Positions 1 through 9,156 of a DNA stretch of 64,000 nucleotides are shown piece by piece (positions within the stretch are counted from its first letter, which is position 1; each line of letters begins with the position of its first letter). Below the pieces are notes generated by a model. That model saw only the letters and a program-made list of their open reading frames with translations. It ran no database searches and was not told where the DNA came from. Origin of the DNA: Bacteroidota bacterium (GTDB lineage: Bacteria > Bacteroidota > Bacteroidia > Chitinophagales > Chitinophagaceae); assembly GCA_026391435.1 (NCBI GenBank), contig JAPLEJ010000005.1, positions 62,001-126,000 of the forward strand, in the 5' to 3' direction. The position numbers were made by a program, and so were the translations under genes.

Positions 1-162
1 GTAGAAGTAATTTATCAAACCATTGAGGATTTACATGAGTGTTGTCCTACCAATACAGGCGATTGGTATTTTACAGGAAACTATCCTACGCCAGGTGGTA
101 ATAAAGTTTGTAACAAAGCTTTTGTGAACTTTATGGAAGGTAAAAATGTAAGAGGTTATTAA
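1..162 (+). CDS. purF: Amidophosphoribosyltransferase (PurF-like), C-terminal fragment
   Basis: The open frame enters from the left edge and ends at a TAA at 160-162, leaving the last 53 residues. The tail contains YFTGNYPTPGG and ends FMEGKNVRGY. I recognise this as the C-terminus of the long Bacteroidota amidophosphoribosyltransferase, which catalyses the first committed step of purine synthesis (PRPP plus glutamine to phosphoribosylamine). The catalytic glutaminase and PRTase parts lie outside the window, so the call rests on the tail alone. It converges on the next gene with 6 bases between the stop codons. The window also carries purH, the last purine step. Confidence 0.7.
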   Translation, partial: VEVIYQTIEDLHECCPTNTGDWYFTGNYPTPGGNKVCNKAFVNFMEGKNVRGY

Positions 163-168
163 TAACCC

Positions 169-1233
169 TTATACGCGATAGCAAATAGCATTAATATTCA
201 TGCCTGCTCCTACAGAAGCGAAAATAACAATATCACCTTTGTTCAATTGATGTTCCTTATATTTTCCTCTTTTTACTAAGTCGTATAAAGTGGGGATAGT
301 GGCTACTGAACTATTTCCCAAATCATGAATGCTCATTGGCATTATATTTTCTGGAATGGTTCTAATATCATACAACTTAAATAAAGCCTTAATGAATCCT
401 TCATCCATTTTTTCATTGGCTTGGTGCAAAAAGAATTTTTTTACATCATGAATATCAATGCCTGCTTTTTCAATACATTCTTTCATGGCCAAAGGCACAT
501 TTTTAATGGCGTATTCATATACTTTTCGACCCTTCATTTTAATATAACGCGTCGCTTCCTCTCCCTCTGGATGATAAGACTTACCTAAGTACAAAAAATA
601 AGTTTCATCCACGCAATGACTTTGAACACTGGAAGCTAAAATGCCACTTGTGCTTGTGGTATCGCCTTCAACGATACATGCTCCAGCACCATCACTAAAA
701 ATCATACTATCTCTATCATGGCTATCTACGACTCTGCTTAAAATTTCGGCACCAATGACCAAGCATCGTTTAGCCATACCTGATTTAATAAAAGAATCTG
801 CCTGTATTACTCCTTGAATCCAACCGGGGCAACCAAATAAAATATCATAAGCCACACAGTTCGGGTTTTTAATACCCAATTGATGTTTTACCCTTGAAGC
901 AATTGCAGGAATGGTATCTGTTTGAATTGTTCCGGGCAATACATTACCAAAATTATGGGCTACAATGATTTGATCAATGGTTTCAGGATCTATACCCGCA
1001 TCTTCAATTGCCATTTGTGCAGCTTTGGTTGCCATCTCCGAAGTATTCATATTTTCTTCGGCATACCTTCGCTCATAGATACCCGTTATGTCCTTAAACT
1101 TTTCAAATATTTCGGCATTAGGTGTTTTAATCAATTCGCCATCCTCTCCATAAAAGGTATGATCTTCAAAAGATTGATTGGTTTTAATAATGCTAGGAAT
1201 ATAACTTCCTGTTCCGCTTATGATGGTTGCCAT
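169..1233 (-). CDS. FabH-like 3-oxoacyl-ACP synthase III family protein
   Basis: This 354-residue thiolase-fold enzyme has the KAS III catalytic triad: Cys135 in FGCPGW, His270 in FLHQAN and Asn307 in LGNSS. Enzymes of this family condense an acyl-CoA starter with malonyl-ACP. The nucleophile context GCPGW differs from the ACAGF type of housekeeping FabH, and the gene does not sit with plsX/rpmF, so I infer a paralogue, perhaps for a specialised acyl chain. It follows manC on the same strand after a 59-base gap holding a weak -7 box (TAGCTTTA on the minus strand), so it may have its own promoter. The substrate cannot be read from the sequence. Confidence 0.85.
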   Translation of the reverse strand: MATIISGTGSYIPSIIKTNQSFEDHTFYGEDGELIKTPNAEIFEKFKDITGIYERRYAEENMNTSEMATKAAQMAIEDAGIDPETIDQIIVAHNFGNVLPGTIQTDTIPAIASRVKHQLGIKNPNCVAYDILFGCPGWIQGVIQADSFIKSGMAKRCLVIGAEILSRVVDSHDRDSMIFSDGAGACIVEGDTTSTSGILASSVQSHCVDETYFLYLGKSYHPEGEEATRYIKMKGRKVYEYAIKNVPLAMKECIEKAGIDIHDVKKFFLHQANEKMDEGFIKALFKLYDIRTIPENIMPMSIHDLGNSSVATIPTLYDLVKRGKYKEHQLNKGDIVIFASVGAGMNINAICYRV

Positions 1234-1292
1234 TTAGAGGGGCTTTAGTAAGCAATGTTTGTGTAAAGCTAAGGTAAGCTTAATATATAATG

Positions 1293-2390
1293 TTAAATGT
1301 ATTTATCGCCTTTATGTCGTTTCACTTCTGCCACATATTCTTTGATAGACTGTTCTTTTTCTTTACTACAAATGAGTAATACATCTTTGGTATCCACTAT
1401 AATAAAATCATCTAAACCTTGGACTACTACTAGTTTATCCTTAGGTGCATTTATCATACACTTGGTAGCATCAATCACAATTACATTGTCTGAAGCAACT
1501 GCATTGCCAAAATAATCTTTTTCAATATTTTCATAAGCACTATTCCATGTACCTAAATCACTCCATCCAAAACTAGATGGGATAACAAATACATTATCCG
1601 CCTTTTCCATAATAGCAATGTCAATTGAAATATTCGTACACTGCGGATATATTTTTTGAATTGCTTTTGCTTCATCTGGCGTGTTGAAGAATTGTTTTTG
1701 CTGATCAAACAATTCATACATTTCTGGTTGGTTGATTTCAAAAGCAGTTAATATGGTAGATACTTTCCAAGCAAAAATACCTGCGTTCCATAAAAAATCG
1801 CCACTTGCTAAAAAAGAGGCTGCAATTTCTAAATCAGGTTTTTCGGTAAATGTTTTTACTTTATAAATACCCTTGGCTACTTCGAGGCCTTCGTATTGAA
1901 TATAACCATATCCCGTATTGGGATGCGTAGGCTTGATACCTAGGGTAGCTAAGGCTTTTATATTCGCAACAAAGTCAAGTGCTTGTAGCGTAATTTTTTG
2001 AAAATTATCTTCTTCTAAAATTAAATGATCACTAGGGGCAACAACAAAACAAGCTTCTGGATCAATTTGATTTAATTTGAATGATATATAAGCAATACAA
2101 GGGGCTGTATTTTTTTTACTAGGCTCTGCTAATATATTTTGAACAGGTAAGTTGGGCAATTGTTTTTTTACGATATCTACATATTCTTCCGATGTCACTA
2201 TATATATATTCTCCTCGGGTATAAATTTTGTGTATCTATCGTAAGTCCATTGTATTAAAGTTTTACCGGTATTTAATACATCCAAAAATTGCTTGGGAAA
2301 CGAAGTCCTGCTCATTGGCCAAAAGCGACTTCCTATTCCTCCTGCCATAATCGCAACATAATGATGTTTATTTTTCATATCAGCGCTCAT
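1293..2390 (-). CDS. manC: Mannose-1-phosphate guanylyltransferase
   Basis: The 365-residue protein makes GDP-mannose from mannose 1-phosphate and GTP, a precursor for O-antigen and exopolysaccharide. The nucleotidyltransferase signature GGIGSRFWPMSR with PKQF follows at residues 17-32, and FTEKPD is the sugar-phosphate binding motif near residue 170. Length fits the single-domain form; the fused C-terminal phosphomannose isomerase domain of some ManC/AlgA proteins is absent. It starts 6 bases after the kdsD stop, so the two are almost certainly cotranscribed and jointly supply surface-glycan sugars. Confidence 0.93.
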   Translation of the reverse strand: MSADMKNKHHYVAIMAGGIGSRFWPMSRTSFPKQFLDVLNTGKTLIQWTYDRYTKFIPEENIYIVTSEEYVDIVKKQLPNLPVQNILAEPSKKNTAPCIAYISFKLNQIDPEACFVVAPSDHLILEEDNFQKITLQALDFVANIKALATLGIKPTHPNTGYGYIQYEGLEVAKGIYKVKTFTEKPDLEIAASFLASGDFLWNAGIFAWKVSTILTAFEINQPEMYELFDQQKQFFNTPDEAKAIQKIYPQCTNISIDIAIMEKADNVFVIPSSFGWSDLGTWNSAYENIEKDYFGNAVASDNVIVIDATKCMINAPKDKLVVVQGLDDFIIVDTKDVLLICSKEKEQSIKEYVAEVKRHKGDKYI

Positions 2391-2396
2391 TGTTTT

Positions 2397-3377
2397 TTAT
2401 AAAATACCTTCCTTCATTAAATCATGAATATGGATTATTCCTAAATATTGTTTGTCCTTCGCTACAATAAGTTGGCTGATGTCCTTTTGTTCCATCATTG
2501 CTAAAGCTTCAACGGCTAATGCAGTGGGCAAAATAGTGGCAGGTCCTTTATGATAAATATCTTGTGCAGTTAAATGTTGGATACTATTATGTTGCTCTAA
2601 CATACGGCGAATATCACCATCGGTAATAATACCCAATACATTGTTATCGGCATCTGTAATAACAGTAGCACCTAATCTATTTTTTGAAATATCAATAATC
2701 ACATCCTTGATACTTGTTTCCTTTTTAACACAGGGTTTGGAATTCGTGTCAGCCATTTTTTGGACAGTCAATGTTAGCCTTTTGCCCAAATTGCCACCTG
2801 GATGAAACTGTGCAAATTGTATGGCGCTAAATTGTTTCATTTCCATTAAACATACTGCAATGATATCGCCCATCACCATTTGAGCAGTGGTGGAGGAAGT
2901 AGGTGCTAAATTATTAATACAGGCTTCTTTTTCAACCGTCGTATCAATGATAAAATCAGATTGTAGTGCCAAAAAGCTTTGTTTATTTCCCACCATACCA
3001 ATAAGGGTATTTCCAAACTGCTTTATTAATTGCACTAAGCTTTTGATCTCTGGACTCTCCCCGCTTTTACTTATAACAAAGACAATGTCATTGGATTGAA
3101 TCATTCCAGAGTCACCATGGATGGCTTCGGCTGCATGAAGGTATAGGGCAGGGGTACCCGTTGAATTAAAAGTGGCTACTATTTTTTGTGCTATGATCGC
3201 GCTTTTACCAATACCACTCACCACCACCCTTCCTTTGCTGTTTAAAATAGCATTGACTGCCTGCTCAAAGGAGGCATCTATAAAACTATTTAATTCATTT
3301 ATGGCACCTGATTCAATCGCTAAAGCTTTTTTAGCAATAGATATAATGTTTTCTTTCATATTTGATTTTCGCGACAT
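2397..3377 (-). CDS. kdsD: Arabinose-5-phosphate isomerase (KdsD/GutQ family)
   Basis: An N-terminal SIS domain (about residues 30-190, with VISKSGESPE in the phosphosugar-binding loop) is followed by two CBS domains (about 205-325), the standard KdsD order. The enzyme converts ribulose 5-phosphate to arabinose 5-phosphate, the first step towards Kdo of lipid A-core. I place the start at the ATG at 3377 (326 residues), giving MSRKSN. An in-frame TTG lies two codons upstream and another ATG at 3359 is possible. An exact -7 box (TAACTTTG, minus strand) sits 17 bases upstream of 3377. manC follows 6 bases after the stop. Confidence 0.92.
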   Translation of the reverse strand: MSRKSNMKENIISIAKKALAIESGAINELNSFIDASFEQAVNAILNSKGRVVVSGIGKSAIIAQKIVATFNSTGTPALYLHAAEAIHGDSGMIQSNDIVFVISKSGESPEIKSLVQLIKQFGNTLIGMVGNKQSFLALQSDFIIDTTVEKEACINNLAPTSSTTAQMVMGDIIAVCLMEMKQFSAIQFAQFHPGGNLGKRLTLTVQKMADTNSKPCVKKETSIKDVIIDISKNRLGATVITDADNNVLGIITDGDIRRMLEQHNSIQHLTAQDIYHKGPATILPTALAVEALAMMEQKDISQLIVAKDKQYLGIIHIHDLMKEGIL

Positions 3378-3394
3378 TGTCAATTCTGACGGGA

Positions 3395-3402
3395 CAAAGT
3401 TA
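3395..3402 (-). promoter_or_regulatory. -7 promoter box for kdsD-manC
   Basis: On the minus strand this reads TAACTTTG, an exact match to the Bacteroidota -7 consensus TAnnTTTG. A TTG trinucleotide lies 22 bases further upstream, a slightly long but plausible -33 element. It is placed 17 bases before the kdsD ATG. Confidence 0.6.
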
Positions 3403-3555
3403 ATGTTTCATACACTTTACGCCTCAATTTTTAAGAATTTGCTAAAATGAGTCTATTTTTTAAAAAAGGGCATCCAATTGAACCTTTCATGCATTATTTT
3501 CGTTAACTTAATGGAAGTTCACTTTATACAATAGGTTGATTCTAAGATAATTATA

Positions 3556-5808
3556 ATGGCGACTACAAAAAAAACCATCTCCAAAGCCCCTAAAATCCCT
3601 AAAAATGATAGGTCACTGGATAAAGCATCACTTTTAAGTGCTTTGTCGGATCATTTTGGATTTTCTGAATTTAAAGGAACACAGGAAAAGGCAATCACAT
3701 CTTTAATGAGTGGCCGTGACACTTTTGTGATCATGCCCACCGGCGGTGGCAAGAGTTTGTGTTATCAATTACCTGCATTAGTATTACCTGGTTGCGCGAT
3801 TGTGGTATCTCCCTTGATTGCGTTAATGAAAAATCAAGTGGACTTAGTGAGAGGGTATAGTGAAAATGAAGAAGTGGCACACTTTTTAAATTCTTCATTA
3901 AATAAAGGACAAATTAAAATTGTAAAAGAGGATTTGATTAGTGGTAAAACTAAATTATTGTATGTCGCACCTGAAACTTTAACCAAACAAGAGAACCTTG
4001 ATTTTTTTAGTGATTTAACTATTTCCTTTTTTGCAGTAGATGAAGCGCATTGTATTTCAGAATGGGGTCATGACTTTAGACCCGAATATCGTCGCTTAAA
4101 AGAAATGATGGAAGAAATTAATTCTAGCGTTCCCATCATCGCATTAACTGCCACTGCTACACCCAAAGTACAAAGCGATATTGTTAAAAATTTAGCATTG
4201 CGTGATCCTGAGGTTTTAATAAGTTCCTTTAATCGTGCTAATTTATATTATGAAGTGCAGCCTAAAACTAAAAAGGAAGTCACTGTAAAAAGTATTGTAA
4301 AATATATTTCACAACACAAAGGCAAGAGTGGTATTATTTATACTTTAAACCGTAAAACCACCGAGGAATTAGCCGATTTATTATTAGCTAATAACATAAA
4401 AGCAGTTGCTTATCATGCTGGTTTAGATCAAAAACTGAGAGCACTTAGACAAGATCAGTTCTTAAATGAAGATGTGCAGGTAATCGTTGCTACCATTGCA
4501 TTTGGTATGGGTATTGATAAGCCAGACATTAGGTTTGTCATTCACTATAATATTCCTAAATCCATTGAAAATTATTATCAAGAAACAGGTCGTGCAGGAA
4601 GGGATGGGTTGGAAGGCAATTGTATTTTATACTACTCACATAAAGATGTATCAAAACTGGAACATTTTTTAAAAGATAAGCCATTAAGTGAACGTGAAGT
4701 GGGGTCTCAATTAATTGACGAAACAGTTGCGTTTTCGGAAAGCGGTGTTTGTAGACGACGCAGTTTATTACATTATTTTGGAGAGCCATGGCCACAAGAA
4801 TATTGTGGAAATTGTGATAACTGTTTGCACCCTAAGGAAAAAATTGAAGCAAAAGCACAATTGGTTAGTTTACTTCAAGTGATACAAGCATTGGATGAAA
4901 GATTTGTTGCTGAATATGTAGTGCAAATTGTATCTGGTGAATATACTCCGCAAATAGGTTTATACCGACATGAAAAATTGTCTGTATTTGGAATTGGAAA
5001 AGATTTTGACAATTTATTTTGGAATAGTTTGATACGTCAAGCGATGTTGGAACAAATGATTGAAAAAGATATTGAAGAATATGGTTTATTAAAATTAACG
5101 GACAAGGGCAAAAAATATTTAAAAAAACCAGGCCCATTTAAATTTATTTTAAATACTGTTTTTGATGACAATGCAGAAGATGATGATGAAAATGAATCTA
5201 ATGTAGGTGCTGCAGCTGATGATAAGTTGTTTGAAATGCTTAAAAGTTTAAGACAAACCGAAGCTAAAAAAATAGGACTACCGCCCTTTGTCATTTTCCT
5301 TGAAAATTCATTACAGGATATGGCCACTTTGTATCCCACTACTTTGGCTGAATTAGAGCGATGCCAAGGGGTGAGCAAGGGTAAGGCCATAAAATATGGA
5401 AAACCTTTTATTCAAATTATTGAGCAATACGTTGCAGACAATAATATTGAAAAGCCGGATGATTTTATCATGCGGTCGGTGGCGAATAAGTCTAATAATA
5501 AAATCTATATCATACAAAATGTAGATAAAAAAATTCCATTGGAAACCATTGCAAAAAATAAGGATCTAAAACTAGAAGCATTATTGGAGGAAATGGAGAC
5601 CATTGCGGCCAGCGGTACCAAATTAAATTTGGATTATGCCATTGATGAGTGGTTAGATGAATATGATCAAGCAGAAATTTTAGACTACTTTAAAAACTGT
5701 GATACTTCCTCTTTGCAGATTGCGCAGGAAGAATTAAGCGATAATGACTATAGCTGGGAACAGCTAAAAATAATGCGCATTAAATTTTTAAGCGTAGTAG
5801 GAAATTAA
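3556..5808 (+). CDS. recQ: ATP-dependent DNA helicase RecQ
   Basis: The 750-residue protein is a 3'-5' DNA helicase acting in recombination and fork repair. Visible parts in order: Walker A TGGGKS (62-67), DEAH box (162-165) followed by the aromatic-rich loop CISEWGHDFRPEY, helicase motifs V/VI with QETGRAGRDG, the RQC zinc site (Cys399, 417, 420, 423), a winged-helix region, an acidic linker (about 537-546), an HRDC domain (about 555-630), and a C-terminal helical extension (about 645-750) resembling the HTH domain seen at the end of other Bacteroidota RecQ proteins. It is longer than E. coli RecQ because of this extension. It converges on the DUF3089 gene with a 7-base gap. Confidence 0.96.
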   Translation: MATTKKTISKAPKIPKNDRSLDKASLLSALSDHFGFSEFKGTQEKAITSLMSGRDTFVIMPTGGGKSLCYQLPALVLPGCAIVVSPLIALMKNQVDLVRGYSENEEVAHFLNSSLNKGQIKIVKEDLISGKTKLLYVAPETLTKQENLDFFSDLTISFFAVDEAHCISEWGHDFRPEYRRLKEMMEEINSSVPIIALTATATPKVQSDIVKNLALRDPEVLISSFNRANLYYEVQPKTKKEVTVKSIVKYISQHKGKSGIIYTLNRKTTEELADLLLANNIKAVAYHAGLDQKLRALRQDQFLNEDVQVIVATIAFGMGIDKPDIRFVIHYNIPKSIENYYQETGRAGRDGLEGNCILYYSHKDVSKLEHFLKDKPLSEREVGSQLIDETVAFSESGVCRRRSLLHYFGEPWPQEYCGNCDNCLHPKEKIEAKAQLVSLLQVIQALDERFVAEYVVQIVSGEYTPQIGLYRHEKLSVFGIGKDFDNLFWNSLIRQAMLEQMIEKDIEEYGLLKLTDKGKKYLKKPGPFKFILNTVFDDNAEDDDENESNVGAAADDKLFEMLKSLRQTEAKKIGLPPFVIFLENSLQDMATLYPTTLAELERCQGVSKGKAIKYGKPFIQIIEQYVADNNIEKPDDFIMRSVANKSNNKIYIIQNVDKKIPLETIAKNKDLKLEALLEEMETIAASGTKLNLDYAIDEWLDEYDQAEILDYFKNCDTSSLQIAQEELSDNDYSWEQLKIMRIKFLSVVGN

Positions 5809-5815
5809 ACCAGCA

Positions 5816-6871
5816 CTATTTGTTACTGTATGGTTGTCCAACGCTTAAATAGGTATTGACTCTTTCTGCCACATTGTTTCGAACACTTAAATAAAATAAA
5901 TTATAATCTGCAAAATGGTAGTTAGGCGGATTGTATAAAAAACTTCCAAAAAAATGTGGTTTTTTAATCCAAAGTATACCTTCGTGATTGATTGCACCTG
6001 ATACTTGAGGGGTAATTTTTTTATAATTATATAAAACAGAACCTGGATTATCTTTTTGTTCTACACTTGTGATTTCATCACTCCAACTTAAAGGATTGGT
6101 GACAATAGATTTGTAAGTTTCTATACCAACCCAATCAGGGGTATCGCCATCCTTAAAAGTGCGCCAAGCACATATACATCCAGTGGAAGTGGGCTTAGCA
6201 CAAGGCTTTAATTGGGTATAGTCGGCCGGATTAATCGTCATTCCAACTACATAAGCTGCCACTAATTTTTTAGCCAGTGGTTGATTGTCAAAAAATTCTT
6301 TCAATAATCTTTTCGCATGAGTAGATCCTTGACTATGTGAAGCAATAATCATTGGTCGTCCATTATTATCATGTGCAATATAATATTCAAAAGCCTTTTT
6401 AACATCTTGGTATGCTAATTCAAAAGCAGCCATTGCTTTTAGGGTATCGGCATGTCCAATGGGTGAATAAGATTTAATATGCGCCTGACGATATCTTGGC
6501 GCAAAAACCCTACCTGCAATATTAAATATACTAGCCTGGTTCAAAATGGTACCGTAATCAGTAATGATATTTGTTTTAATATCCTTCATGGAAGCGTTCC
6601 AGCCATAAGGTTTTGCAGTATCTAGATAGGTGGTAGGGTGAACAAAAAAAACATCCACTTTATCTTGAGGTTGAAATTGATTGGCTAATACTTCTGGAAG
6701 GCTATCCGAAGGGTCTTTTTTGTTGGGATGGGCTGCCCAGTAAATCAAATTACTATAATCCGGAACATCGCTATATCCCTCTTTTTCGTAAATGGGCGAA
6801 AACTTAGTAAAATTATTTTGAGCACAGCTGCTCATTATCAATAAAAGGAGGGTGAATTTTACAAAACGCAT
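5816..6871 (-). CDS. DUF3089 family lipoprotein, alpha/beta-hydrolase-like
   Basis: The first residues form a lipoprotein signal (hydrophobic LLLLIM then the lipobox SSC, Cys16), so the mature protein is probably membrane-anchored. HSQG around Ser180 looks like a serine-hydrolase nucleophile elbow, and VFFVHPTTY near residue 75 is the usual DUF3089 N-terminal strand. The family is widespread but its substrate is unknown; esterase or lipase activity is only an inference from the fold. It is a single gene between convergent recQ and divergent chrA, with its own -7 box 31 bases upstream. Confidence 0.85.
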   Translation of the reverse strand: MRFVKFTLLLLIMSSCAQNNFTKFSPIYEKEGYSDVPDYSNLIYWAAHPNKKDPSDSLPEVLANQFQPQDKVDVFFVHPTTYLDTAKPYGWNASMKDIKTNIITDYGTILNQASIFNIAGRVFAPRYRQAHIKSYSPIGHADTLKAMAAFELAYQDVKKAFEYYIAHDNNGRPMIIASHSQGSTHAKRLLKEFFDNQPLAKKLVAAYVVGMTINPADYTQLKPCAKPTSTGCICAWRTFKDGDTPDWVGIETYKSIVTNPLSWSDEITSVEQKDNPGSVLYNYKKITPQVSGAINHEGILWIKKPHFFGSFLYNPPNYHFADYNLFYLSVRNNVAERVNTYLSVGQPYSNK

Positions 6872-6902
6872 AAGCTTAATTTAATATACTATAAGTAGAC
6901 AG

Positions 6903-6910
6903 CAAAGTTA
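6903..6910 (-). promoter_or_regulatory. -7 promoter box for the DUF3089 gene
   Basis: The minus strand reads TAACTTTG, an exact TAnnTTTG match 31 bases upstream of the ATG at 6871. No convincing -33 TTG lies at the expected spacing. Confidence 0.5.
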
Positions 6911-7013
6911 AATATAAAATAAGAAAAAGGGTCCTCCCTCCTGTGTATAATGTTAAATTAATTTATGGATGGTATCTGTGAAAAATATTTTATTTTTAGG
7001 TTAAAGTACGCCA

Positions 7014-8279
7014 TTGCCCATTTTTCGTCATATCTCTTTTTTACGTGCTGTATTTAATTATAGTATTACCGCTTTTGGAGGGCCTCAAGTAGCAGTCGCC
7101 TTGATGCAAAATCAATTTGTTGAAAAACGAAAAGAGGTCAGTTCGGAAGAATTATTGGAATACAATGCCTTTTGTCAGTTATTACCTGGGGCCTCATCTA
7201 CCCAAACCATTATTTTGATTGCTTATAAAAGAGGAGGCACTTTACTTGCTTTTTTAACTTTATTAGTTTGGATTTTACCTGCTACTTTTTTGATGGCCTC
7301 CTTAGCTATTTTGACAACGCGCATCGAGCTCACACAAGGACTAAAGATGGTGGCATTATTACAACCCATGGCGATTGGATTTTTAGCAAGCGCGGGTTTG
7401 TTATTATATAAAAAAGCAGTTCAAAGCACTATTACTTTTTTTATATTTTTATTTGCTTGCATCATCACTTTTATTGGTTTTAAAACACCATGGACCATTC
7501 CCATCATTATAGTATTAGCGGGTGTCATCACTAATTTTAGTAGTAAAAGAATTCCCAATGATGGACCAGCCCCTAAAAAAGTAAAATGGAGCAGTTTATT
7601 TATTTTTATTTTATTGTTTGTATTTGCTGGAATTTTATCAGAGCAATCAACAAGACATCAATGGAAATATCAAAAAGCATTTAATTTATTTGAAAATAAT
7701 TATCGTTTTGGTAGTTTGGTTTTTGGAGGAGGCGATGTACTTATTCCTATGATGTATGAACAGTATGTCAGTAGGCCCAATTCCGATAGGGTGAAAAAAA
7801 ATAAACGAGATGTTTTAAAATTATCAAGTACTGAATTTTTAACAGGCTCTGGATTTGTGAGGGCAATACCAGGCCCCATTTTTTCAATAGCAAGTTATAC
7901 AGGCGCTGTTGTATTTAAAGATAAAGGGGTTGCTTGGCAAATAACAGGCGCCATTATCGCAAGCGTAGGTGTATTTTTACCAAGCTTTTTAATTGTATTA
8001 TTCTTTTTTCCACTTTGGCAGATGTTACAAAAATTTGCTGTCTTTTATAGATCTTTAGAAGGCATTCATGCATCCATTGTTGGAATCATGATCGGGGCCA
8101 CTTTTTATTTAATTAAGGATATTACAATACAATTACAACAGGCAAGCGTGTCTGATTATCTAACTTATCCTTTGGTTTTTGTTATAAGTACTTATTTATT
8201 ATATCAACATAAGTTAGCGCCACAATGGATTGCTTTATGTTGTTTTTGTCTTGGAGGAATAATTCACTTTTTAAATTAA
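7014..8279 (+). CDS. chrA: Chromate transporter (ChrA/CHR family)
   Basis: A 421-residue, strongly hydrophobic membrane protein built of two homologous CHR halves. The first half starts with the FGGPQVA motif (about residues 22-28), and the second has the matching FGGGDVLIPMM near residue 240. ChrA proteins export chromate, though many homologues have untested substrates. The start is a TTG: an in-frame stop lies at 7002, no ATG or GTG lies between, and starting at the first internal Met (residue 31) would cut off the FGGPQ motif. It is a lone gene with no chromate-resistance partners. Confidence 0.87.
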   Translation: MPIFRHISFLRAVFNYSITAFGGPQVAVALMQNQFVEKRKEVSSEELLEYNAFCQLLPGASSTQTIILIAYKRGGTLLAFLTLLVWILPATFLMASLAILTTRIELTQGLKMVALLQPMAIGFLASAGLLLYKKAVQSTITFFIFLFACIITFIGFKTPWTIPIIIVLAGVITNFSSKRIPNDGPAPKKVKWSSLFIFILLFVFAGILSEQSTRHQWKYQKAFNLFENNYRFGSLVFGGGDVLIPMMYEQYVSRPNSDRVKKNKRDVLKLSSTEFLTGSGFVRAIPGPIFSIASYTGAVVFKDKGVAWQITGAIIASVGVFLPSFLIVLFFFPLWQMLQKFAVFYRSLEGIHASIVGIMIGATFYLIKDITIQLQQASVSDYLTYPLVFVISTYLLYQHKLAPQWIALCCFCLGGIIHFLN

Positions 8280-8350
8280 AAGGTAAAAACCTGTTAATTG
8301 TATACTAGGTAGGCTTTTTTAATGTTTCCTTCCTTAATATTGCAATCATA

Positions 8351-9082
8351 ATGAATAAAAGCGCTGTCGTCCTTCTTTTTAGTACACTATTTTATGGTGC
8401 ACAATTGAATGCGCAGACCATGACCATTAGCGGAAATGTATATGATATTTCTGGCTTGATGCCGATTGAATCAGTGATGGTATATAGTTCGACTAGCCAT
8501 GCAGTTACCGATTCTTTAGGTAGATATCTGATTACAGTTAAAGTAAAAGATTCACTTTGGTTTTCCTTATTTGGAAGGAATACACAAAAATATGCTATTG
8601 ACACTATCGACGACCTCCATCATTTTAATATCATGATACATGTTGCTGGCTTTGATTTGCCAGAAGTGAGCGTTCGTAATTCCTACTATAAACTAGATTC
8701 TATACAAAATAGAGCAGATTATGCAACCTATTTTAATTATCGTCCTCCGGCATTAAAAATGAGTACTAATCAAAACTTTTTTGGTCCAAATGGATTAACC
8801 TTTGGGTTTGATTTAGATGAAATTATTAATTCGTTCCGTACTAAGCGAAATAGGAACTCTCAATATTTGCAGAATAGATTATTGGTACAGGAGCAAGAAA
8901 AATATGTGAACTACCGATTTACGAAAAGATTTGTCGAAAAATTAACCCATTTAGAGGGGGTAGATTTAGATAAATTTATGACATTCTGTAGGCCGGATTA
9001 TACTTTTTTAGGCCTATTAAACGACTTAGAATTAGGGTTGTATATTCAAAAAAAGTATATATCCTTCAAAAAAGGAACGTAA
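8351..9082 (+). CDS. Secreted protein with carboxypeptidase-like regulatory domain, function unknown
   Basis: The 243-residue product begins with a signal peptide (hydrophobic core VVLLFSTLFYG, likely cut after LNA). Residues 24-100 look like the beta-sandwich carboxypeptidase-regulatory domain common at the N-terminus of TonB-linked receptors (ISGNVYD, DSLGRY). The rest is charged and resembles a conserved Bacteroidota tail of unknown role; no plug or barrel follows. It may be a periplasmic or surface protein. It lies 74 bases ahead of the RND adaptor gene, but a -7-like box in that gap argues against simple cotranscription. Confidence 0.7.
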   Translation: MNKSAVVLLFSTLFYGAQLNAQTMTISGNVYDISGLMPIESVMVYSSTSHAVTDSLGRYLITVKVKDSLWFSLFGRNTQKYAIDTIDDLHHFNIMIHVAGFDLPEVSVRNSYYKLDSIQNRADYATYFNYRPPALKMSTNQNFFGPNGLTFGFDLDEIINSFRTKRNRNSQYLQNRLLVQEQEKYVNYRFTKRFVEKLTHLEGVDLDKFMTFCRPDYTFLGLLNDLELGLYIQKKYISFKKGT

Positions 9083-9129
9083 TTGTCTGCCATTCATCTA
9101 TTTAGTTGCTTATAAAAGCATTTTTTGGC

Positions 9130-9137
9130 TATCTTTA
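9130..9137 (+). promoter_or_regulatory. Possible -7 box for the RND operon
   Basis: TATCTTTA matches TAnnTTTG at seven of eight positions and lies 19 bases before the TTG start of the adaptor gene, a normal distance for this genome. Confidence 0.35.
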
Positions 9138-9156
9138 AAGCTAAAATTGTTTTGCT

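Noticed and set aside
3455-3467. TTTTTTAAAAAA palindrome between kdsD and recQ
   Set aside because: Homopolymer palindromes are expected by chance at this composition.
5037-5390. 117-codon open frame antisense to recQ
   Set aside because: It is contained in recQ; its Ser-rich stretch mirrors the acidic linker codons on the other strand.
8280-8350. Possible terminator after chrA (ACCT ... AGGT followed by TTTTTT)
   Set aside because: Only four base pairs with a long loop; too weak to call.
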